This document shows, piece after piece, positions 16,600 through 24,737 of a stretch of DNA of 64,000 nucleotides. The position numbers were made by a program, and so were the translations under genes. Every line of letters starts with the position of its first letter. Within the stretch, counting starts at the first letter, position 1. Source of the stretch: JAICKM01 sp038228295 (GTDB lineage: Bacteria > Chloroflexota > Chloroflexia > QHBQ01 > JAICKM01); contig JBBRPH010000004.1 in assembly GCA_038228295.1 (NCBI GenBank), positions 82,792 to 146,791 on the forward strand, read 5' to 3'. The notes under the pieces were generated by a model. It was not told the DNA's origin. It made no database searches and worked only from the letters and a program-made list of their open reading frames with translations.

Positions 16600-17838
16600 T
16601 CACTCCGGCACCGGTCCTTGCAACGCCGCTACTAAGCGGTCATAGGTGTGGGCGGCGCGGGCCGGGTTAGTGACATCCAACGTGGTCAGCATACTCAGCC
16701 GCACCGGCAGCGCGTCGCTAACAGCGGCGATTTTGACCGGCAGCAGGCGATACTGCCCCTCCTGCACGCCCATCGTCTGGGCCATCACATTCTCAAAGTC
16801 GGCCATGTGGTCGCTCATGTAGCCCGGCGACAACACCACGATAATGCGCTTGGCTTGCGCGATAGCGCGTTCCATGCCCACAATGCGCGCTACACCGGGC
16901 TGCTCTACGTCACCCGACACCGCCACGCGCAGGCCGGCGGCTTGCAGCTTCGGCACCAACGTATCCCAGACCCAGGTGCTGTCCGGCTCCTGGTCCACAT
17001 AGCTAACGTAGGCATCGTAGCGGTAGCCCTGTGTATCCTTTGGCACCGCACCTTTCTTGCCGCCCAGGTAGAGCGCCACCGGAAAGTTGTCTTCCAGTTC
17101 GGCCTTGAAGATCGGGTGCTGGTCGGCGTGATCGGCGGTGACGCGCGGCTGCACATACTCAAACACGTCGAAGATTCGCACGAGGCCGTCTTCACTGGCG
17201 ATAGCGCCGCGCAGCCCGGCCAGCAGGTGGGTAGTGAATAGGCTATTAGCCGCGTTGGGTAGCACCCACGAGAACTCGTCGGATCGCGCCGCCGCCAAGA
17301 TCGCGCGCCCTTTGCCGCTTTTGAGCGCCTCGTAATAGCTATCAGGCAGCCCGGCTTTAAGCGTCGGCGCAGTCACGTCCTTTGGCCGGCCGATGCCGCC
17401 GGCGTGGCAGCAGTCCATCAGCACTAGCAGTTTGCGCGCCGGGATCGCGGCGAGGGCTTTGGTGAAATCGGCGCCGGCTATGGCCGTCTGCGCGATGGCC
17501 TGATCGGTGGAGTAATCGGTGTCTACCGGTAGGATGTACTCGCCCGCATAGGGGCCGTCTTCGATGCGCCCGCCGTGGCTCGATAGGTAGAACAACACGG
17601 TTGCATCGGGCGTGCCGGCTTGCGCTAAGTCGGCCAACGCAGCCAGCAGACCGGCTTTGCCGGCCTCGCCGTCGCGTAGCAGGCGCACATTGGCCGCCGG
17701 ATAGCCACCGACTTGCGGATCGGCCAACAGAGCCGCCATATCGCCGGCATCGGCCAGCACGGTCGGCGGCAGTACGGGAATGTTCCGGTAATTAGCGATG
17801 CCCACTACCAGCGCGTGGGCGTTGTCCATTGCGGGCAT
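16600..17838 (-). CDS. caspase-like peptidase fused to a TIR domain
   Basis: The 412-residue protein (start ATG 17838) begins with a C14/metacaspase-like domain: HALVVGIANYR at the first strand, catalytic His in YLSSHGG (H88) and Cys in LMDCCHAGG (C144). After a linker, residues about 273-395 form a TIR domain: YDAYVSYVDQEPDSTWVWD, a PG loop, IIVVLSPGYMSDHM, then an acidic residue (FEN) where the NADase Glu of TIR enzymes sits. TIR domains degrade NAD or bind nucleotide signals; caspases cleave partner proteins. A single-chain caspase-TIR suggests a signal-triggered protease, perhaps in defence or stress, but no partner is adjacent. AGGAG nine nt upstream sets the start; TTG/ATG 17874/17871 would add 11-12 residues. 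It has its own TTGACA-17-TACCAT promoter. Confidence 0.85.
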   Translation of the reverse strand: MPAMDNAHALVVGIANYRNIPVLPPTVLADAGDMAALLADPQVGGYPAANVRLLRDGEAGKAGLLAALADLAQAGTPDATVLFYLSSHGGRIEDGPYAGEYILPVDTDYSTDQAIAQTAIAGADFTKALAAIPARKLLVLMDCCHAGGIGRPKDVTAPTLKAGLPDSYYEALKSGKGRAILAAARSDEFSWVLPNAANSLFTTHLLAGLRGAIASEDGLVRIFDVFEYVQPRVTADHADQHPIFKAELEDNFPVALYLGGKKGAVPKDTQGYRYDAYVSYVDQEPDSTWVWDTLVPKLQAAGLRVAVSGDVEQPGVARIVGMERAIAQAKRIIVVLSPGYMSDHMADFENVMAQTMGVQEGQYRLLPVKIAAVSDALPVRLSMLTTLDVTNPARAAHTYDRLVAALQGPVPE

Positions 17839-17945
17839 AGGGGCCGGCTCCTGTCTCGCGATTTCCTGCATCAAGCAGGGGGCGGTTCTGTTGCACCCCT
17901 TTCGCGTTGCGGTTCGGGGGTGGGAATACGGTCTGGTTTGCGGCT

Positions 17946-17974
17946 ATGGTAGCAGGCCGACGCAGGCTTGTCAA
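17946..17974 (-). promoter_or_regulatory. promoter of the caspase-TIR gene
   Basis: On the minus strand TTGACA (17969-17974) and TACCAT (17946-17951) are 17 bp apart, about 110 nt from the ATG. Its -35 lies five bases from the -35 of the divergent tRNA promoter, so one bound protein could affect both. Confidence 0.75.
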
Positions 17975-17978
17975 CTGC

Positions 17979-18008
17979 TTGACGGCCCAGCGCAATTTAT
18001 GGTAGAAT
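17979..18008 (+). promoter_or_regulatory. promoter of tRNA-Gly
   Basis: TTGACG (17979-17984) and TAGAAT (18003-18008) are 18 bp apart, 57 nt before the tRNA. Confidence 0.75.
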
Positions 18009-18064
18009 AGCCCTGCAAGATACCAATGGAACAGCCTCACGGCCCGACCTTTGCTATCGGCAAT

Positions 18065-18137
18065 GCGGGTGTAACTCAGTTGGCAGAGTGTCTGCTTCCC
18101 AAGCAGAATGTCAGGAGTTCGAACCTCCTCACCCGCT
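18065..18137 (+). tRNA. tRNA-Gly (CCC)
   Basis: A full cloverleaf can be drawn. The acceptor stem GCGGGTG pairs with CACCCGC. The anticodon stem TCTGC/GCAGA holds the loop TTCCCAA with anticodon CCC. The T arm is AGGAG-TTCGAAC-CTCCT. No CCA is encoded; the sequence after the discriminator T is CCC. The 514-nt stretch between the flanking protein genes holds only this tRNA and promoters. Confidence 0.97.
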
Positions 18138-18238
18138 CCCCCGTCTATTCCTAGCATCGGGCTAAACACACGGCTAAATTTCGACTTCCCCTAAACACTG
18201 TGCCTTTTTTGCGCCATTACTCCCCCTTATGTTACCAG

Positions 18239-18295
18239 CCGGACGCACGATGTCCGGTAGTAGATAGCGGGGTCTACCGCTATGTACCCTATAAT
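18239..18295 (+). promoter_or_regulatory. putative promoter region with two small hairpins before the lamin-tail gene
   Basis: TATAAT is at 18290-18295 with no good -35. Just upstream are CCGGAC/GTCCGG (about 18239-18257) and ATAGCGG/CCGCTAT (18264-18283), each with a 6-7 nt loop. They could be operator half-sites or end a transcript from the tRNA. Distance to the ribosome site is about 45 nt. Confidence 0.4.
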
Positions 18296-18352
18296 GTACC
18301 CCATCTAAGTCGAAGCTCTGACCGTTTATTACTTTCACGCAAGGAGATCCTC

Positions 18353-19508
18353 ATGTCACTCACGTTTTCGCCTGCTACTGCTTGCTCTGCTAGCTCTCGT
18401 TAGCTTCGGCTCTGGTCTCGTTAGTCAGGCTCAAACTGCCACGACTCGCTACTTTGCGCCTACGGGGCACACGGTGGGCGGTCTGTTTTTGCAATACTGG
18501 GACACACGTGGCGGCCTAGCCCAACAGGGTTATCCCTTGACCCAGCCGTTTCAGGAGAAGAGCGACCTAAATGGTCAGACTTACACCGTGCAGTATTTCG
18601 AGCGTGCGGTGTTTGAAGCGCATCCCGAAAACCAGCCGCCGTACAACGTGCTGCTCTCGCAACTGGGTACTTTCCGCTACAAAGCCCGCTACCCCAACGG
18701 CGCGCCCGATCAGAAGGCAGCTCCCGGCGGCACGCTGTTCAAGGAGACCGGCTTGCTGGTCGGCGGTAAGTTCCTGGCCTACTGGCAAAGTCATGGTGGG
18801 CTGGCCCAGCAAGGTTATCCAATCTCCAACGAGTTTCAGGAGAAGAGCGACCTGAACGGTCAGACTTACACCGTGCAGTATTTCGAGCGCGCGGTGTTCG
18901 AGGCGCACCCCGAAAATCAGCCGCCGTATGACGTGCTGCTCTCGCAGTTAGGCACGTTCCAACTGCGCCGGAAGTATCCGACGGGCGTTCCCGGTGGCGC
19001 GGATGCGACTGTTATTGTGCCGACTGCGGTAGTAACTGCGATCATGAGCGGCACTCCCACAACACAGCCGACTGCGGTAGTAACTGCGATCACAAGCGGC
19101 ACTCCAGCAGCACAGCCGACTCCGGTCGCTAGCCGGACGGGCACCAACTGCGAAGATGTCGCAGCCTCCCGGAAAGCCGGTATCAGCCGTACCGGTGACA
19201 TTGCCATTCGCGCGGTTCACGAGGTGCGCCCGGAATACGTGGAAATCGCTAATATGGGAAACGCTTCGATATCCCTGGCCGGCTGGACGCTGCGCGACAA
19301 AAACGAAACCGGCCAACATTACACCTTTGCTGCCGCCGCAGCATTGGCTGCCGGAGCTACGCTTCAGGTGTATACCGAACCCGGCCATCCCTACACGTTC
19401 AATTCGCTCAAAGACATCTGGAACAACTGCGGCGATGCGCTGGAACTGTTGAATAGTAGCGGCAATGTGGTAGCTACCTTCGCTTACGGCACCCACCTGC
19501 TCCCCTAG
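18353..19508 (+). CDS. secreted repeat protein with lamin-tail domain; apparent +1 frameshift in signal peptide
   Basis: AAGGAG (18341-18346) and ATG 18353 start a frame that stops after 16 codons, while a second frame encodes LLLALLALVSFGSGLVSQAQ, an obvious signal peptide, and runs on to 19508. Reading TTTT at 18365-18368 as TTT joins them into one protein. The frameshift is therefore a one-base gain in a short homopolymer: a sequencing error, a decayed gene, or slippage. The mature part has two copies of a module of about 77 residues (GGLFLQYWDTRGGLAQQGYP and GKFLAYWQSHGGLAQQGYP begin them; both contain QYFERAVFEAHPENQPPY), a Thr/Pro linker with repeated TAVVTAI, and a C-terminal lamin-tail domain (EYVEIANMG, SLAGWTLRDK). 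It is likely secreted; its ligand is unknown. Without the frameshift fix the longest frame is 18474-19508. Confidence 0.75.
18546..18963 (+). repeat. two near-identical coding repeats of ~110-120 nt
   Basis: The stretch 18550-18670 recurs at 18834-18960 with only a few mismatches; the spacing is 284 nt. High DNA identity, not only protein similarity, points to a recent duplication or gene conversion. Confidence 0.8.
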
Positions 19509-19517
19509 GAGCCGCCG

Positions 19518-22058
19518 TCAGCGCGGCGCATCTAGCAGAACCACCCGGTTGTGGCCGCTGTCGAGCAGGTAGAGCTGTCCACTGAGGCCGGCGGCCACGC
19601 CCACCGGGGTCAGCAGATGCAGTGGTGCGTCGGCGGCGGCGGGGAAGGGGCGGGCGGTGCCGGTTTGCGTGTCGAACAGCAGCAGGGCGTTGCCGTCGGG
19701 ATCGCTGACCGCCAGCGTGGTCGGCCCCCAGGCGGCGAGCCGGCCGCCGCCACGGGAGCCACCGCCCGCCGTTAGCTTCCACTCCTGCGCGGTCGCGCCT
19801 GTGTCGTCAAAGCGTACCAAGCGTCCGAGCAGATCCACCGCGTACACTGTGCCGGCGGCGGTCACGGCCACATCCAGCGGCTGATTGGGCAGCGGCACGC
19901 CGCTCGTACCCTGGCGTAAGGCCAGCGGCGGCGTGCCGTCCAGCCGGACATGGACCACGCGCCCGTTGCTGGTATCGGCCACATAGAGGCTGCCGTCGGG
20001 TGCCCAGGTGAGGCCGGTGGCGGTGCCGATACCGGTTTGCGCGCGGGTTAGCCGCGTCAACAGCTTACCCCCACCGTCCAGCACGCCGATGTCGCCGCCC
20101 GCGCCGTCCAGCACCGCCAGCCGTCCGTCAAGAGTCGTCGCCAGGTCGCTCGGCCGGCTGAATGGGACCCCGCTGCCCCAGGTCGGGTCGGGCCGCCCGC
20201 CCGGCCCATAGACCAGTACCCGCTCATTGCCGAAATCACTCACCGCTACACGCCCATCGGGGAAGACGGCCACGCCGCGCGCCTCCGTCCAGGGCGGTGT
20301 GCCGATGATCTGCGGGCGGCCTTCCTCCTGTTGAGCCTCGGCCACCACATAGCGCGTGGGGAAGCCCGCCAGCCGGCTGAGGTAGGGAAAGCTGCGCTGG
20401 ATCTTGAACCCTGCGTCGGGGATGTCGGTGATGCGGTAAATGTCGCTGGTCGGGTGGCCCCAGTGGCTCCAATTCCAGCCGACTTGCACCGCGCCGGTGC
20501 GTGCTTCCATCCACAAGCCGGCGGCCCAGCGCACGTTCTGGTGATCCATTTGGTCGGCCTTCGCCGCCAGCGCGAAGGCGGCGAGGACGACGGTCGTGGC
20601 GATGGAGTAGCCCCAGGCCGGCCGGCTCCAACGCGCCGCCCCGCGCACCACGAACAGGATCACGAACGGCAGGAAGCCGAGTAGGTAGCGCGCAAACACA
20701 TCGCCGGTCAAGGCTGTGACGGTCCCATAAATCAGCAAGCCTAGTCCGTAGAACGCGACGCGGGGCGGGAGCGCCGCCCGCTGCCGCAACGTCGGTAGCC
20801 AATCGAGCAGTGCGTCGGCGATACGTGCCAGCAGCAGCACGCCGAGCACCATACCGACCACCCAGAGCGCGTGCCACGCTTCCGGGGTCCAGATTGGTTG
20901 CTGTGCATAAGCATACTCATCGAAGTCAATCCCAGTCTGGCGCAGGATGCTGCCGATCAGCCCAAAGGTATACTCCTCCTGCGGTATCGTCCAGGTTAGC
21001 GGGCCGATTTGAGCAGTGAACGGCGGCTCGGTTTGCGCCACCGCCGCATCGGGAGCCAGCGTGATCGTGCTGACGGCCCAGGCGAGGCCCACCGTGATGA
21101 CGGGCACTAGCCACCAGCGGCGCCGCCGCAACGGCAGCGCCACCCAGGCGAACAGTGCAACAAAGGGTAGGAAGATGACGGTTCGCACGAAGAAGATGCG
21201 CGCCCACAGCGGCTTCCACATGAACGCCGTCGCTCGCCCCCCGGCACTCAACGCTGCTGCGTTGGACGGCACATTATGCCACCATAGCCACCAACCGCCG
21301 ATGATCGCGCCAGGCACGAGCGCTGTCAGCACGAGCGCCGGCCAATTCGGGCGGCGCGTACGCCAGGCGTTGAGCAGCAGGTAGCCGCCGAAGGCCAACG
21401 GCACCAGCACGCCGAACTGCCGCATCAAGAATGCCCAGCCGGTAAGCAGCCCTCCCAGGACACACCATAGCACCGTACCTCGGCCAGGGGGTTGCGCCTT
21501 ATAGCCCCGAATATAAGAATAAGCCGCCGCCAACACTAGGGCGAGGAAAGGCACGTCGGTCATGAACATATAGCTGAGTTGCAGCCACATCGGATTGCAG
21601 CCGAGCAGTACGGTGCCCAGCAGCGCCCCCGCCGGCGGCACGCCGAGTTCGCGCGCACAGCCGTAGAAGGCCGGCAATCCCAACGCCGCCAGTGCCAGCA
21701 CGGAGTAGGTTAGGGTGGTGAAGCCAAAGCCCAGTACTTTGCACCATAGTGCGCCCCAAACGACTAAACCGACCAAGTTGGCCTGCGACATATCCGGCAT
21801 CACGAAGACTCCGGTTTGCAGTAGCGTCCGCACGGAGCCGGCATAGAGGTAGTCGTCCAGCACCGGGTACTCGTGTTGCGGCGGCACCAGCAGCAGCACC
21901 GCCGCAAACGCCGCGAGGATCAGGGTGCAGTTGCGCCAATCGGTGCGCTGCCGGTCGCGGCGGGCCATGGGGGCGGGGGAGAGTCCCACCGGTGGTGGGA
22001 TGGGGGGCGTGGGTGCAGCAGGGCGGCGGACCGGCCGCGTGGGCAGCGTAGAGGCCAT
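19518..22058 (-). CDS. GT39-like membrane glycosyltransferase fused to an NHL-type beta-propeller
   Basis: The 846-residue protein (from ATG 22058) has a Pro-rich N-terminus, about 11-12 membrane helices (to residue 500) and a C-terminal half with repeated NHL/SMP-30-like blades, such as RGVAVFPDGRVAVSDFGNER, GLTWAPDGSLYVADTSNGR and QPLDVAVTAAGTVYAVDLLGR. The membrane part matches GT-C enzymes (PMT/ArnT): first loop acidic pair in LDDYLYAGS and a WLQLSYMFMTDVPF stretch near helix 4. These use polyprenyl-linked sugars on the outer face; a propeller could bind the acceptor or the cell surface. The frame opens at ATG 22124, but TATAAT (minus, 22065-22070) lies six nt before ATG 22058, which suggests a leaderless message from there. 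Confidence 0.8.
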   Translation of the reverse strand: MASTLPTRPVRRPAAPTPPIPPPVGLSPAPMARRDRQRTDWRNCTLILAAFAAVLLLVPPQHEYPVLDDYLYAGSVRTLLQTGVFVMPDMSQANLVGLVVWGALWCKVLGFGFTTLTYSVLALAALGLPAFYGCARELGVPPAGALLGTVLLGCNPMWLQLSYMFMTDVPFLALVLAAAYSYIRGYKAQPPGRGTVLWCVLGGLLTGWAFLMRQFGVLVPLAFGGYLLLNAWRTRRPNWPALVLTALVPGAIIGGWWLWWHNVPSNAAALSAGGRATAFMWKPLWARIFFVRTVIFLPFVALFAWVALPLRRRRWWLVPVITVGLAWAVSTITLAPDAAVAQTEPPFTAQIGPLTWTIPQEEYTFGLIGSILRQTGIDFDEYAYAQQPIWTPEAWHALWVVGMVLGVLLLARIADALLDWLPTLRQRAALPPRVAFYGLGLLIYGTVTALTGDVFARYLLGFLPFVILFVVRGAARWSRPAWGYSIATTVVLAAFALAAKADQMDHQNVRWAAGLWMEARTGAVQVGWNWSHWGHPTSDIYRITDIPDAGFKIQRSFPYLSRLAGFPTRYVVAEAQQEEGRPQIIGTPPWTEARGVAVFPDGRVAVSDFGNERVLVYGPGGRPDPTWGSGVPFSRPSDLATTLDGRLAVLDGAGGDIGVLDGGGKLLTRLTRAQTGIGTATGLTWAPDGSLYVADTSNGRVVHVRLDGTPPLALRQGTSGVPLPNQPLDVAVTAAGTVYAVDLLGRLVRFDDTGATAQEWKLTAGGGSRGGGRLAAWGPTTLAVSDPDGNALLLFDTQTGTARPFPAAADAPLHLLTPVGVAAGLSGQLYLLDSGHNRVVLLDAPR

Positions 22059-22064
22059 GCGCCT

Positions 22065-22070
22065 ATTATA
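22065..22070 (-). promoter_or_regulatory. -10 element for a leaderless GT39-like mRNA
   Basis: TATAAT on the minus strand ends six bases before ATG 22058, which would place the transcription start at or within a base or two of the start codon. No clear -35 is seen. Confidence 0.5.
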
Positions 22071-22087
22071 CTGCAACGGCGGCGCGG

Positions 22088-22117
22088 TTGACAGGCGCCG
22101 GAACGCCTTGCTATAAT
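22088..22117 (+). promoter_or_regulatory. consensus promoter for the C39-like peptidase gene
   Basis: TTGACA (22088-22093) and TATAAT (22112-22117) are perfect and 18 bp apart. The mRNA would start near 22124, about 50 nt before ATG 22173. A four-codon frame ATG ACG TGG GTT TGA begins at 22123, right at the expected 5' end. Confidence 0.85.
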
Positions 22118-22172
22118 CGCCCATGACGTGGGTTTGATGCTTGGGCTACCTATTCTGGAGGACGGCTACCTA

Positions 22173-22772
22173 ATGAGCGATGCACCCGCCGAAACTGTCC
22201 ACCGCCTGCCGCAAGACCCAGTGCATCTGTATCAGTTGGCGCAAGGCCAGGATGCCTACTACAACCCGATGGGCTGCGGCGCGTTTTCGACCACCATGGC
22301 GCTCTCGACCTATGATCCCACTTTCGGTACTTCCGAGCACGTGCGGGCTGTCTTCGGCCAGATGATCAAGGTGCCGTTTTTCGGTGGTACGTTCGAGCAT
22401 CAGAACGCCGCAACGGCGCGGCGCTTCGGCTACTTGGCCGACTTCTATATGCACGGCACCGTGGCCGATCTGGCCCTGGCGATTGATGCCGGTGCGCCGG
22501 TGATCCTGCTGGTTAATCCCGGCCTGTTCGGTTTGGGCCAGCACGACGTGCTGCTGGTCGGCTATAGCGAAGTGAACAGCGCGCCGTTGCACCTCTTCCT
22601 CGACAATACCGCCGTCGAAAGCCCCACGCAGCCGGCCCCGCCGGGCCTCGCCTATCCCGGCAACCAATTGCTAACTCTCACGGATCTGTCCGGCAAGTGG
22701 ACCGGCGGTTTCACGCCCTTTTTCCGCGATGCCGCTACCCAGACCCGCTGGCGCAATCAGGCCCACCGCTAG
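22173..22772 (+). CDS. C39-like papain-fold cysteine peptidase
   Basis: The 199-residue protein has the arrangement of C39-like peptidases: Cys in YYNPMGCGAFSTTMAL (about C36), His in GQHDVLLVGY (about H129) and Asn/Asp in LFLDNT (about 143). No ABC transporter or signal peptide is encoded with it, so it is more likely a stand-alone cytoplasmic peptidase or a bacteriocin-like processing enzyme without transporter. I start at ATG 22173, which has GGAGG 11 nt upstream; the frame continues to GTG 22128. The catalytic residues are intact. The substrate is unknown. Confidence 0.7.
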   Translation: MSDAPAETVHRLPQDPVHLYQLAQGQDAYYNPMGCGAFSTTMALSTYDPTFGTSEHVRAVFGQMIKVPFFGGTFEHQNAATARRFGYLADFYMHGTVADLALAIDAGAPVILLVNPGLFGLGQHDVLLVGYSEVNSAPLHLFLDNTAVESPTQPAPPGLAYPGNQLLTLTDLSGKWTGGFTPFFRDAATQTRWRNQAHR

Positions 22773-22785
22773 CTAGAGAGTCCGC

Positions 22786-22814
22786 TTGCAACCGCCCGGC
22801 CTATCGGGTACAAT
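22786..22814 (+). promoter_or_regulatory. promoter of the dedA operon
   Basis: TTGCAA (22786-22791) and TACAAT (22809-22814) are 17 bp apart, 73 nt before the GTG start. Confidence 0.7.
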
Positions 22815-22887
22815 AGAACCCAATGCCCGGCGGCCTACCGCCCGGCGTAGATTTGTGTCGGGGCCGCGAGACTGAGGAGGATTGTGG

Positions 22888-23691
22888 GTGCAGTTTATTC
22901 ACGGTTTAGAAGAACAACTTTGGACCTTTCTGGAAACTCTCTACCACACGGTCGGTTGGTTCGGCGTGATCGTGATGATGGCGATTGAGAGCGCTTGCAT
23001 CCCTTTGCCCAGCGAAATCATCATGCCGCTGGCAGGGGGCTACCTAGTACACGGCTGGGGCGATGTGTTTATTGCCGGGCTGGCCGGGGCCCTGGGTTGC
23101 ACTCTTGGTTCGACGCTGGCCTACTGGGTGGGTGCGCTGGGCGGACGCCCGCTAATCGAAAAGTACGGCAAATATATCCTGCTCAACAAGCACCACCTGG
23201 ATACTGCCGACCGCTGGTTTAACCGCTGGGGTGAGGCAACGGCATTCTTTTCGCGCTTGCTGCCGGTGGTTCGCACCTTTATTTCACTGCCTGCCGGCAT
23301 TGCGCGCATGAACTTTCCAAAGTTCCTGATCTACACTTTCCTCGGCTCGTTCCCCTGGTCGTTCGCGCTGGCTTGGGCCGGCTGGACGTGGAATCCCCGC
23401 GCAGTGCGGGCAGCAATGCAACCTTATGATCTCCCTATTATTGGTATCATCCTGTTACTGGTAGTCGTGTTTGTCGTCATCCGCCTTCGCAACCGCAAGA
23501 ACGATCCGCCGACGACTATGACCTCCGTGGGTGGCTCGCGCAGTAGCGTGGCGGCGCGCCGTCAATCGGATAATCCCGAAGTGCGCGTCAGCGTGAAGCC
23601 GGTGGCCCCGACCGACTCCTCGCGCCGCCGTAGCAGCCGCAGTTATCAGCCGCCAAGCAAAAATGGGCGCACGCCGCCTACCGGTCAGTAG
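22888..23691 (+). CDS. DedA-family membrane protein
   Basis: The 267-residue protein carries DedA/SNARE-associated signatures: an N-terminal ESACIPLPSEIIMPLAGG (about 32-49), GSTLAYWVGALGGRP, FSRLLPVVRTFISLPAGIARM (about 123-143) and a final membrane helix near 190. DedA proteins are now regarded as lipid flippases that recycle undecaprenyl phosphate or phosphatidylethanolamine. The essential acidic residues (E in SEI) and Arg in FSRL/VVRT are present. A basic Ser/Arg-rich tail of 60 residues follows, longer than usual. GTG 22888 is chosen with AGGAGG seven nt upstream; TTG 22882 is too close. It heads a five-gene operon: dedA, translin, Cas4-like fragment, DegV, SRPBCC. Confidence 0.88.
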   Translation: MQFIHGLEEQLWTFLETLYHTVGWFGVIVMMAIESACIPLPSEIIMPLAGGYLVHGWGDVFIAGLAGALGCTLGSTLAYWVGALGGRPLIEKYGKYILLNKHHLDTADRWFNRWGEATAFFSRLLPVVRTFISLPAGIARMNFPKFLIYTFLGSFPWSFALAWAGWTWNPRAVRAAMQPYDLPIIGIILLLVVVFVVIRLRNRKNDPPTTMTSVGGSRSSVAARRQSDNPEVRVSVKPVAPTDSSRRRSSRSYQPPSKNGRTPPTGQ

Positions 23692-23700
23692 GGATCGCCT

Positions 23701-24390
23701 GTGAGCGACCCCACCCTGGACGGGATCGGCGAACGTCTGCTGCGCGATCTGGAAGCGAAAAACAGCGCCCGTGAGCGCGCGCTGACTGATTCGCGCGCCA
23801 CGATCCGCAACTGTGCCCAATCGATCCGCGCCACCCACCGAGGCGAGTTTGACTTGGCGCGGACCCTGCTGGCCCAAGCGGCAAGCGGTGTGAGTGCGAC
23901 TCGTGTCGCGTTAGGCGCTACGCCGGATGTCTATTGGACCGGCTATGTGCAGGACGCGCAAAAGGAATTCGTCGAAGCCGCTATCCTGCTGGCCGTCGTA
24001 GCCGCCGATCCCTTGCCTGATCCTGCCACACTGGGCGTGGAAGCCGCGCCGTATCTGAACGGTCTAGGCGAAGCGGCGAGCGAAATGCGCCGCTATGTGC
24101 TAGACCAACTGCGGCAGGGCGAGACCGGGCGCACCGAAGCGATGCTGGGGGTGATGGACGACATCTACAGCCTGTTGGTCACGGTGGACTACCCCGATGC
24201 CGTCACCGGCGGATTGCGCCGGACCACCGATCTGGTGCGGAGCGTGCTGGAACGGACGCGCGGTGACTTGACTTTTGCCGTCCAGCAGCAAACGCTGACC
24301 CAGGCGTTGGCCGGCCGCTTGCCTGCGGATGTATCGCTCGGCGGCTATCATCCCTCGGCTCCGGCCCACGCCGCTTTCGACGAGCGTTAG
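23701..24390 (+). CDS. bacterial translin-family protein
   Basis: The 229-residue all-helical protein shows the translin signature as I recall it: KEFVEAAILLAVV in the middle and GLGEAASEMRRYVLDQLRQG, followed by MDDIYSLLVTVDYPDAV, then LRRTTDLVRSVLERTRGDLT. Translin and TRAX form octameric rings that bind and cleave RNA (C3PO); archaeal and bacterial members have RNase activity in some cases. The acidic residues of the TRAX active site (E-x-x-E in KEFVEA and RGDLT end) appear at the expected places. GTG start, nine nt after dedA. The neighbour carries a Cas4-like motif, which may hint at nucleic-acid work. Confidence 0.8.
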   Translation: MSDPTLDGIGERLLRDLEAKNSARERALTDSRATIRNCAQSIRATHRGEFDLARTLLAQAASGVSATRVALGATPDVYWTGYVQDAQKEFVEAAILLAVVAADPLPDPATLGVEAAPYLNGLGEAASEMRRYVLDQLRQGETGRTEAMLGVMDDIYSLLVTVDYPDAVTGGLRRTTDLVRSVLERTRGDLTFAVQQQTLTQALAGRLPADVSLGGYHPSAPAHAAFDER

Positions 24391-24393
24391 CCG

Positions 24394-24717
24394 ATGCCGT
24401 CCCGCCACCCCCCTACGCCGCTCAACGGCCCGGTGCCGCCCCTGCCGCACCGCCGCACCGCCTCCGGCTATATCGTGCGCGCTAGTGAACTAGGCCAATG
24501 GAGCTATTGTGAGCGCGCCTGGTGGTTGCGCTACATGGCGAAGGTGGAGCCGTCGGCAAGCGGGCAAGCGCGCCTCGCCGGTGGGCCTTTGCGCCACGCC
24601 GAGCATGGTCAGGGTGTCGCGTGGGCGGCGGCGCTGTGGCGCCTGGGCCTGATCTGTGCGGTATTGGCCGTATTACTTGCTGCTGCCTGGTTACTGGGCG
24701 CGGCCTTCATCCAGTAG
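24394..24717 (+). CDS. small membrane protein with a Cas4/Dna2-like N-terminal motif
   Basis: The 107-residue protein contains VRASELGQWSYCERAWWLRY (about 28-47), close to the first helix motif of Cas4, Dna2 and RecB-type PD-(D/E)XK nucleases, then GGPLRHAEHGQ, like the H-x-x-G that follows in such proteins. The catalytic D, E/D-x-K strand and the C-terminal Fe-S cysteines are absent; in their place is one membrane helix (about 80-101). It may be a membrane-anchored remnant that keeps a binding helix. It lies three nt after translin and 20 nt before DegV in one operon. Function is unknown. Confidence 0.6.
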   Translation: MPSRHPPTPLNGPVPPLPHRRTASGYIVRASELGQWSYCERAWWLRYMAKVEPSASGQARLAGGPLRHAEHGQGVAWAAALWRLGLICAVLAVLLAAAWLLGAAFIQ

Positions 24718-24737
24718 GCAGAGACAAGGAGGTCTCT

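Noticed and set aside
17792..18169. Minus-strand frame across the tRNA
   Set aside because: It runs through the tRNA-Gly gene and both promoters and has no ribosome site.
22123..22137. Four-codon leader peptide ATG ACG TGG GTT TGA
   Set aside because: Too short to claim; kept only as a note at the promoter.
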